Assembly (NCBI GenBank): GCA_021838065.1 | Contig: JAKCEJ010000222.1 | Coordinates: 1 to 5,257 of the forward strand | Origin: Pseudomonadota bacterium | Lineage (GTDB): Bacteria; Pseudomonadota; Gammaproteobacteria; Steroidobacterales; Steroidobacteraceae | Reading direction: 5' to 3' | Length of the DNA stretch: 5,257 nt | In this document: positions 1 through 4,904 of the stretch, piece by piece | Layout: every line of letters begins with the position of its first letter | Numbering within the stretch: the first letter of the stretch is position 1 | Program-made: the position numbers and the translations under genes | Notes under the pieces: model-generated | The model's database searches: none | Seen by the model: the letters and a program-made list of their open reading frames with translations, nothing else | What the model was told of the DNA's origin: nothing

Positions 1-990
1 CTCGCCGCCGAGGCTGCTCGGGAGCCCCCGCTGGTCACCTGGTGCTACCGCGTGCTGCCGGTGCTGCTGGTGGCGGCGGTGCTGCGCATCTTCGCCGCCG
101 AGGCGGTCAACTTCAGCGCCGTGCTCGTGCTCATCTGCGCGGTGACGGGCATCGTCTGGCTGATCGATGCGGCGCTGCTTGCCAAACGGCGCGCCGCCGC
201 CGCGCGGGCCGCGGGCCGTGACCCGGCCGAGCAGCTCGAGCCCACCACGGTCGATTACGCGCGCAGCTTCTTCCCGGTGGCCCTCGCGGTGCTCCTGGTG
301 CGCGCCTTCCTGTTCGAGCCGTTCCGCATCCCGTCCGACTCCATGATGCCGACGCTGCTCGACGGGGATTTCATCGTGGTGGAGAAGTTCGCCTACGGGC
401 TGCGCCTGCCGGTCACGGACACGAAGATCCTCGATACCGGCGAGCCGCACCGGGGCGATGTGGCGGTGTTCCGCTATCCGCTGAACCCCCGCGAGGATTA
501 CATCAAGCGCGTGGTGGGGCTGCCCGGGGACCACGTGGTGGTGCACGACGACCGGCTGATCATCAACGGCAGGAAGATCCCGCTGGCCGTCACCGGCACC
601 TACAACGACGGCTGCTACCGCAACATGCAGCTCGGCACCGAGGACCTCGACTCGCACGTGCACCAGGTGCTGCTGTGCCCGGTGCCGCTGGAGGTCACCC
701 GCAACCCGCTGCCGACCTGCCCTCGCTCGGATGCGCGCGGCTACATCTGCGGCGGCCCGGCGCCGGCGGACGCGCTGCCGCTCTACGAGGAGAAAGTGGT
801 CGAGATGAACGTCCCGCCACGAAACTATGTCATGATTGGCGACAATCGCGACAACAGCGACGACAGTCGGGTGTGGGGCTTTGTGCCCGAACACAACCTC
901 GTCGGCAGAGCGACCTACATTTGGTTCAATTGGGACATCAATCGTAAAGGGGGACCGATCTGGAGCCGGATCGGCATGAAGATCAAGTAG
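1..990 (+). CDS. lepB: Signal peptidase I (LepB), 5' end not resolved in window
   Basis: Inner-membrane serine protease that cleaves signal peptides from exported proteins. It belongs to family S26 and uses a Ser/Lys dyad. Numbering here is from the GTG at 52. The motif RIPSDSMMPTL (92-102) carries the expected nucleophile Ser97. DYIKRVVGLPGD (149-160) carries the general base Lys152. GDNRDNSDDSRVWGFVP (263-279) is the conserved C-terminal box. Membrane segments are visible at about 21-44 and 73-89, separated by a basic cytoplasmic loop (AKRR and following). The frame stays open from the GTG to base 1, with no stop and no good Shine-Dalgarno before the GTG. The true start may therefore lie upstream, giving at least 329 residues against 324 in E. 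coli. Relative to E. coli LepB there is an extra hydrophobic stretch ahead of the usual first membrane segment. The periplasmic domain holds four cysteines (188, 209, 223, 233). The identity is secure; the start is not. Confidence 0.96.
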   Translation, partial: LAAEAAREPPLVTWCYRVLPVLLVAAVLRIFAAEAVNFSAVLVLICAVTGIVWLIDAALLAKRRAAAARAAGRDPAEQLEPTTVDYARSFFPVALAVLLVRAFLFEPFRIPSDSMMPTLLDGDFIVVEKFAYGLRLPVTDTKILDTGEPHRGDVAVFRYPLNPREDYIKRVVGLPGDHVVVHDDRLIINGRKIPLAVTGTYNDGCYRNMQLGTEDLDSHVHQVLLCPVPLEVTRNPLPTCPRSDARGYICGGPAPADALPLYEEKVVEMNVPPRNYVMIGDNRDNSDDSRVWGFVPEHNLVGRATYIWFNWDINRKGGPIWSRIGMKIK

Positions 991-991
991 C

Positions 992-997
992 GGAGGG
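992..997 (+). promoter_or_regulatory. Shine-Dalgarno site of the DUF4845 gene
   Basis: GGAGGG lies in the 14-base gap after the lepB stop, seven bases before the ATG at 1005. It is one of the two strongest ribosome-binding sites in the window and supports that ATG over the later in-frame ATG at 1029. It implies independent ribosome entry here, unlike the overlapping genes downstream. Confidence 0.8.
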
Positions 998-1004
998 CGT
1001 ACCG

Positions 1005-1373
1005 ATGCGTCGAGAACGCGGGATCACAATGATCGGCTGGCTCGTGCTGCTGATACCCTGGGCCATCTGCATTTACGCCGGCATGCGCCTCGCGCCGGTG
1101 TACCTGAACTACATGAAGGTGTCGCACACGCTCGATGAGGTGCACAACCAGTTCCAGGGCGGCGGGGCGAGCGTCTTTAAGATTCAGACGGCCATTTCGC
1201 GCCATTTCGAGATCGATGAGGTGAACTATCCGAGTGTGCAGGACATCACCGTTCGCCGCGACAGCGCCGGCTGGCAGGTGCAGGCGGCCTACTACGATTA
1301 CGCGCCGCTCTTTGCCGGGATCTCCCTGAAGCTGAAATTCGACAAATCCGTCACCGTGAACGGCGGTGGATAA
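1005..1373 (+). CDS. DUF4845 family small membrane protein
   Basis: This 122-residue protein of unknown function is recognised by its position between lepB and rnc and by its N-terminal pattern, which fit the DUF4845 family common at this locus in Proteobacteria. A short basic N-terminus (MRRERG) is followed by one hydrophobic segment at about 10-31. The remainder, about 32-122, is soluble and predicted to face the periplasm. It has a predicted helix (LNYMKVSHTLDEVHNQF) and then alternating strand-like segments (ITVRRDS, WQVQAAYYDY, ISLKLKFDKSVTV). The beginning, RERGITMIGW, looks like a type IV prepilin or pseudopilin leader, but the position equivalent to the pilin Glu5 is Gly. No catalytic motif is seen. 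The start is supported by the Shine-Dalgarno at 992-997. The gene runs 8 bases into rnc. Base composition is less GC-rich than in the following genes. The assignment is from pattern memory and not from a search. Confidence 0.82.
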   Translation: MRRERGITMIGWLVLLIPWAICIYAGMRLAPVYLNYMKVSHTLDEVHNQFQGGGASVFKIQTAISRHFEIDEVNYPSVQDITVRRDSAGWQVQAAYYDYAPLFAGISLKLKFDKSVTVNGGG

Positions 1374-2064
1374 CCCGCACTGGCCCGAGGGCTGGCTGCG
1401 CACGCGGCTCGATTACACGCCCCGTGACGCGGCGCTGTTCCGCGCGGCGCTGACCCACCGCAGCGCCGCCGGGGCGAACAACGAGCGGCTCGAGTTCCTC
1501 GGGGACGCCGTGGTCAACCTCGCGGTGGCGCGCCACCTGTACGAGCGCTTCCCGCAGGCGACGGAGGGGGACCTCAGCCGGCTGCGCGCCCGGGTGGTCA
1601 GCACCGAGCCGCTCGCCGAGGTGGCCGCAGAGCTCGGGCTCGGGGAGGCGCTGCAGCTCGGTCCCGGGGAGCTCAAGAGCGGCGGTTTTCGCCGCCAGTC
1701 GATTCTCGCCGATGCCTTCGAGGCGCTCTGCGGCGCGCTGCTGCTCGATGCCGGGCTCGAGGCCGCCGAGGCGCTGATCCTGCGCTGCCTCGCCCCGCGC
1801 GTGGCGGCGCTGCCGCCGCCCGAGACGCTGAAGGATCCCAAGACGCGCCTGCAGGAGCATCTGCAGTCGCGCGCGCTGGCGCTGCCGGTCTACACTGTCG
1901 AGCGTATCGAGGGCGAGCCGCACACGCAGACCTTCGAGGTCAGCTGTGCGGTGCAGGCGCTGGGGCTGACCTCGCAGGGGCGCGGCTCGAGCCGCCGCCG
2001 CGCCGAGCAGCAGGCCGCCGAGCGCATCCTCACGCTGATCGAGGCACGCGCCAATGAGCGCTAG
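1366..2064 (+). CDS. rnc: Ribonuclease III
   Basis: Mg-dependent endonuclease for double-stranded RNA. In this family it cuts the rRNA precursor and structured mRNAs. The protein has 232 residues, close to E. coli (226). The catalytic domain spans about 5-150. It holds the signature NERLEFLGD (39-47) and the second acidic box DAFE (116-119), so E40, D47, D116 and E119 match E. coli E38, D45, D114 and E117. The stretch LGPGELKSGGFRR (98-110) is also typical. The dsRNA-binding domain covers about 156-228, beginning DPKTRLQEHLQ and ending in GSSRRRAEQQAAE. The GTG at 1366 is the only reasonable start: an in-frame TGA lies at 1357-1359 and the next GTG falls inside the catalytic signature. The gene starts inside the end of the DUF4845 gene with no clear Shine-Dalgarno, so translation is probably coupled. 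No key residue is missing. Confidence 0.97.
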   Translation: MDNPHWPEGWLRTRLDYTPRDAALFRAALTHRSAAGANNERLEFLGDAVVNLAVARHLYERFPQATEGDLSRLRARVVSTEPLAEVAAELGLGEALQLGPGELKSGGFRRQSILADAFEALCGALLLDAGLEAAEALILRCLAPRVAALPPPETLKDPKTRLQEHLQSRALALPVYTVERIEGEPHTQTFEVSCAVQALGLTSQGRGSSRRRAEQQAAERILTLIEARANER

Positions 2065-2968
2065 CGCTGATTCCACCACGCCCACGCTGCACTGCGGGTT
2101 TGCCGCGCTCATCGGCCGCCCGAACGTGGGCAAGTCGACGCTGCTCAATGCCCTGGTGGGCACCAAGCTCAGCATCGTCACACCGCGCCCGCAGACGACC
2201 CGGCACCGCATCCTGGGGCTGGTGCAGCGGCCCGATGCGCAGATCGCCTTCGTCGACACGCCGGGTCTGCATCGCCAGGCGCGGCGCGCGCTGAACAAGG
2301 CGATGAACCGCACGGCCTCGGCCGCGCTCGCCGACGCCGACGTGGTGGTGCTGGTGGTCGAGGCGCTGAAGTGGACCGGCGAGGACGCACTGGCGCTCGA
2401 GCGTATCGCGCGCACCGGGCGGCCGGCGATCGCTGCGGTGAACAAGGTCGACCGGGTGCACCCGCGCGAGCGGCTCCTGCCGTACCTGGAGGCGCTCGGC
2501 GCGCGCCACCCGTTCATCGCGCTGGTGCCGGTCTCGGCCCTGAAATCCGACGGTCTCGAAGGGCTGATTTCGGTGATCGCTGCCGAGCTGCCGCTGTCCC
2601 CGCCGCTGTTCTCGCGCGATGCTCTGACCGACCGGGGCATCGCATTCCGCATCGCCGAGACCGTGCGCGAGAAGCTGACGCTTGAGCTGAACCAGGAGCT
2701 GCCGTATGGCATCGCCGTGGACATCGAGCGGATGGTGGAGGACGAAGGGCAGCTCGTCGTGGATGCGGCGATCTGGGTCGACCGCGAGGGCCAGAAGCCG
2801 ATCGTGATCGGCGCGGGCGGGGAGAGGCTGAAGCGCGTCGGGAGCTCCGCGCGGCGCACGCTCAATGCGCTGCTCGGGCGGCGTCTGCACCTGCGGCTGT
2901 GGGTCAAGGTGCGGGAGAACTGGGCCGACAATGCCCGCGCGCTGAAGGACCTGGGCGTCGACGCATGA
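2054..2968 (+). CDS. era: GTPase Era, 30S ribosome assembly factor
   Basis: Essential GTP-binding protein that binds near the 3' end of 16S rRNA and couples its maturation to 30S assembly. It has 304 residues, against 301 in E. coli. The GTPase domain covers about 14-180. G1 is GRPNVGKS (21-28), G2 lies in the switch region TPRPQTTRHRI (43-53), G3 is DTPG (68-71), G4 is NKVD (130-133) and G5 is SAL (161-163). A C-terminal KH domain follows, with the RNA-binding signature VIGAGGERLKRVG (251-263) and the family ending LRLWVKVRENW (280-290). The ATG at 2054 lies inside the end of rnc (11-base overlap). GAGG at 2041-2044, nine bases upstream, is a modest ribosome site. RNase III and Era are coupled in most proteobacteria, which fits their joint work on 16S rRNA. 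The sequence looks intact. Confidence 0.98.
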   Translation: MSASADSTTPTLHCGFAALIGRPNVGKSTLLNALVGTKLSIVTPRPQTTRHRILGLVQRPDAQIAFVDTPGLHRQARRALNKAMNRTASAALADADVVVLVVEALKWTGEDALALERIARTGRPAIAAVNKVDRVHPRERLLPYLEALGARHPFIALVPVSALKSDGLEGLISVIAAELPLSPPLFSRDALTDRGIAFRIAETVREKLTLELNQELPYGIAVDIERMVEDEGQLVVDAAIWVDREGQKPIVIGAGGERLKRVGSSARRTLNALLGRRLHLRLWVKVRENWADNARALKDLGVDA

Positions 2969-3717
2969 GCGCGCCGGCGTGCCGGGTGCAGCTCGCGCCG
3001 GCCTATCTGCTGCATCACCGCCCGTACCGCGAGACCGGCCGGATCCTCGAGGTGCTGGTGCGCGAGCACGGGCGGCTGACGCTCTTCGCGCGCGGCGTGA
3101 GTGGCCCGAAGTCCCGCCTCGCCGCGGTGCTGCAGCCGTTTCAGCCGCTGCTGCTCACCTTCACGCTGGGGCGAGAGGCCGGCCAGCTCACCGGCGCGGA
3201 GTGCGCCGGGCGCACCGAGGCGCTGCCCGCCGCGAGCGTGATGAGCGCCTTCTACCTCAATGAGCTGCTGCTGAGGCTGACCCAGCGGCACGATGCAGCC
3301 CCGGAGCTGTTTGACGCCTACGGCGCCACCCTCGCGCGGCTGCGCGAGGGTGGCGGGCGCGAGGCGGCGCTGCGCCTGTTCGAGCTCGAGCTGCTGACGG
3401 GCGTCGGCTACGGGCTCGACCTCGCCGCGGCGGCCGGCGGCGGACCGATCGAGCCCGAGGGCTTTTACCGATTCCGGGCCGCCCAGGGACTCTGCCGTGT
3501 CGCGCTCGATGAGCCGGGCGCGCTCTCGGGCCGTTCGCTGCGGGCGCTCGAGCGCGGGGACCTCGCCGCGGAACGCACCCGCGCCGATGCGCGCGTGCTG
3601 CTCACGGCGGCGCTCGCGGAATGCCTCGAGGGCCGGGAGCTGGCCACGCGGCGGGTGGCGCGGGCGCTGCAGCGGGGGTCGCATCCAGGACCTCGCTACG
3701 GGAAAATGAGCGACTGA
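2965..3717 (+). CDS. recO: DNA repair protein RecO
   Basis: Recombination mediator that works with RecR (and RecF) to load RecA on SSB-coated single-stranded gaps. The protein has 250 residues; E. coli RecO has 242. The N-terminal OB fold, about 7-80, shows the family pattern: AYLLHHRPYRETGRILEVLV, then GRLTLFARGVSGPKS, then LQPFQPLLLTF. The helical part includes the conserved FYLNELLLRL (96-105) and LRLFELELLTGVGYG (136-150). The four-cysteine zinc site found in many RecO proteins from other phyla is absent, as in gammaproteobacterial RecO. The ATG at 2965 forms an ATGA overlap with the era stop. The frame is open further upstream to a GTG at 2899 within era, but the RecO homology begins after 2965. 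No independent ribosome site is seen, so expression probably depends on era translation. The last dozen residues are a non-conserved tail. Confidence 0.95.
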   Translation: MSAPACRVQLAPAYLLHHRPYRETGRILEVLVREHGRLTLFARGVSGPKSRLAAVLQPFQPLLLTFTLGREAGQLTGAECAGRTEALPAASVMSAFYLNELLLRLTQRHDAAPELFDAYGATLARLREGGGREAALRLFELELLTGVGYGLDLAAAAGGGPIEPEGFYRFRAAQGLCRVALDEPGALSGRSLRALERGDLAAERTRADARVLLTAALAECLEGRELATRRVARALQRGSHPGPRYGKMSD

Positions 3718-3731
3718 GCCCCCTCAGGGGC
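3718..3731 (+). other. Short GC hairpin after the recO stop
   Basis: The bases immediately after the recO stop codon read GCCCC-CTCA-GGGGC, a perfect 5-bp stem with a 4-base loop. No T-run follows, so it is not a standard intrinsic terminator. An alternative, mutually exclusive 4-bp stem pairs TGAG (3715-3718, including part of the stop) with CTCA (3723-3726). It could slow ribosomes or stabilise an mRNA end between recO and pdxJ, or be chance in GC-rich DNA. Confidence 0.35.
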
Positions 3732-3741
3732 GGCAACGCGC

Positions 3742-3746
3742 GGAGG
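3742..3746 (+). promoter_or_regulatory. Shine-Dalgarno site of pdxJ
   Basis: GGAGG sits five bases before the GTG at 3752, within the 34-base gap between recO and pdxJ. It decides the GTG start and shows that pdxJ, unlike rnc or acpS, can recruit ribosomes on its own. Confidence 0.8.
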
Positions 3747-3751
3747 CCACC

Positions 3752-4486
3752 GTGTCCCATCTCCCGATCGCTCTGGGCGTCAACATCGATCACATCGCGA
3801 CGCTGCGTCAGGCGCGCCGCGGCCGCGACCCCGACCCCGTGCACGCGGCGCTCGAGGCCGAGATGGCCGGGGCCGACGGCATCACGCTGCATCTGCGCGA
3901 GGACCGGCGGCACATCCAGGATGCCGACGTGCGCATGCTGCGCACGCTGCTGGCGACCCCTATGAACCTCGAGATGGCCGTCACCGCCGAGATGCTCGAC
4001 ATCGCCGGCCAGGTGCGCCCGCCGCACTGCTGCCTCGTGCCGGAGAAGCGTCAGGAGCTGACGACCGAGGGCGGGCTCGATGTCGCCGGCCAGGGCGCGC
4101 GGGTGGGCGCTGCCGTCGAGCGGCTCACCCAACACGGCGTGCGCGCAGCGCTGTTCATCGATCCGGAGCCGGCGCAGATCGAGGCGAGCGCGCGCCTCGG
4201 GGCGCCGGCGATCGAGCTGCACACCGGGGCCTACGCCGAGGCGCGCGGCACCGAGCGGGCCCGGGAGCTCGATCGGCTGCGCAGCGGCGCGCACCTGGCG
4301 GCGCGGCTCGGCCTCGAGGTGCATGCCGGCCACGGCCTCGACTATCACAACGTGCAGCCGGTGGCCGCGATCGCGGAGATCGTCGAGCTCAACATCGGGC
4401 ATGCCATCATCGCGCGCGCCGTCTTCCACGGGCTGCCCGAGGCGGTGCGGCAGATGCGCGCGCTGATGTCAGCCGCGCGCGCATGA
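3752..4486 (+). CDS. pdxJ: Pyridoxine 5'-phosphate synthase
   Basis: Last ring-closing enzyme of the DXP-dependent vitamin B6 pathway. It condenses 1-deoxy-D-xylulose 5-phosphate with 3-amino-2-oxopropyl phosphate to give pyridoxine 5'-phosphate in the cytoplasm. The TIM-barrel protein has 244 residues, against 243 in E. coli. Diagnostic blocks are all present: GVNIDHIATLR (9-19), ADGITLHLREDRRHI (41-55), MNLEMAVT (71-78), CCLVPEKRQELTTEGGLDV (93-111), HAGHGLDYHNV (191-201) and ELNIGHAIIARAVF (212-225). Residues H47, E74 and H194 match the catalytic E. coli H45, E72 and H193. The GTG start is fixed by a strong Shine-Dalgarno, and homology begins within a few residues of it. The gene overlaps acpS by 4 bases, the usual pdxJ-acpS arrangement in Gammaproteobacteria. 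The presence of PdxJ implies the DXP-dependent rather than the PdxS/PdxT route to B6. Confidence 0.98.
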   Translation: MSHLPIALGVNIDHIATLRQARRGRDPDPVHAALEAEMAGADGITLHLREDRRHIQDADVRMLRTLLATPMNLEMAVTAEMLDIAGQVRPPHCCLVPEKRQELTTEGGLDVAGQGARVGAAVERLTQHGVRAALFIDPEPAQIEASARLGAPAIELHTGAYAEARGTERARELDRLRSGAHLAARLGLEVHAGHGLDYHNVQPVAAIAEIVELNIGHAIIARAVFHGLPEAVRQMRALMSAARA

Positions 4487-4866
4487 TCTTCGGCATCGGC
4501 ATCGACGTGCTCAAGGCCGAGCGGATCGATGGCGTACTCGCGCGCCGCGGTGAGCGGTTCATCGAGCGGCTGCTGATGCCCGAGGAGTTGGCGCAGCTCG
4601 CGCGCACGCAGCGCCCGAAGCGCTTTCTCGCCATGCGCTTCGCGGCCAAAGAGGCCATCGTCAAGGCGATGGGCACGGGGTTCGCCAACGGGGTATGGAT
4701 CCGCGATGTCGGGGTGGTGCAGAACCGCCTCGGCAAGCCCGAGGTCGTCTACTCCGAGCGCGGCGAGCGGGTGCGGCGCGCCCTCGGCATCGGCGACGGG
4801 CACGTCACGCTCACCGACGAGGCGGGACTGGTCGTGGCGGTGGCGGTGCTGCTGAGGGCACAGTAA
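4483..4866 (+). CDS. acpS: Holo-[acyl-carrier-protein] synthase
   Basis: Transfers the 4'-phosphopantetheine arm of coenzyme A to a serine of apo-acyl carrier protein, activating it for fatty acid synthesis. The 127-residue length is typical for the small trimeric AcpS type (126 in E. coli). The N-terminal GIGIDVLKAERI (4-15) has the metal-binding D8. FAAKEAIVKAMGTG (53-66) supplies the second metal ligand E57 and K61. The C-terminal HVTLTDE (107-113) is the conserved strand turn. The ATG at 4483 shares an ATGA with the pdxJ stop. No Shine-Dalgarno is seen in the GC-only stretch before it, so translation is probably coupled to pdxJ. All expected residues are present and nothing looks truncated. 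Confidence 0.97.
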   Translation: MIFGIGIDVLKAERIDGVLARRGERFIERLLMPEELAQLARTQRPKRFLAMRFAAKEAIVKAMGTGFANGVWIRDVGVVQNRLGKPEVVYSERGERVRRALGIGDGHVTLTDEAGLVVAVAVLLRAQ

Positions 4867-4870
4867 ACAA

Positions 4871-4904
4871 CTCGCGGTTGAAGTCGCGAGCTTCAGGGTG
4901 AAGC
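4871..4904 (+). promoter_or_regulatory. Tandem inverted repeats in the leader of the exonuclease gene
   Basis: The 38-base gap after acpS is almost entirely made of pairing sequence. Hairpin A pairs CTCGCG (4871-4876) with CGCGAG (4885-4890). Hairpin B pairs GCTTCA (4890-4895) with TGAAGC (4899-4904) around a GGG loop and ends directly at the ATG. A competing stem pairs TGAAG (4879-4883) with CTTCA (4891-4895) and excludes both. The only Shine-Dalgarno-like bases, AGGG (4895-4898), lie at the edge and in the loop of hairpin B. No T-run follows, so it does not look like an intrinsic terminator. Translational control, a protein-binding dyad or chance are all possible. Confidence 0.45.

Noticed and set aside
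66..73. GCTGGTGG, identical to the E. coli Chi site; a second copy at 2350-2357
   Set aside because: Both lie in runs of Val/Leu codons (GTG, CTG, GTC) in GC-rich genes, where the octamer is expected by chance, and the Chi sequence of this organism is unknown.
921..947. Possible -35 (TTGGTT) and -10 (TCGTAA) boxes near the lepB end
   Set aside because: The 15-base spacing is short, both boxes are poor matches, and the lower GC of this region produces such matches easily.
2899..2967. An upstream GTG start for recO at 2899 inside era
   Set aside because: The added 22 residues are the out-of-frame reading of the conserved Era C-terminus. RecO homology begins after the ATG at 2965, which forms a standard ATGA overlap.
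1351..3684. A 777-codon open frame on the minus strand across rnc, era and recO
   Set aside because: It is a composition shadow. GC-rich codons in the real genes rarely give stop codons on the opposite strand. Its translation is Arg/Ala/Ser-rich with no recognisable domain, while the plus strand encodes three clear protein families.
3602..4429. A 275-codon minus-strand open frame opposite recO and pdxJ
   Set aside because: It lies opposite strongly conserved pdxJ sequence, is low-complexity (Arg, His, Leu, Ala), and has no ribosome site or family pattern.
4871..4904. Reading the inverted repeats after acpS as an intrinsic terminator
   Set aside because: Neither hairpin is followed by a T-run; hairpin B ends directly at the ATG of the next gene.
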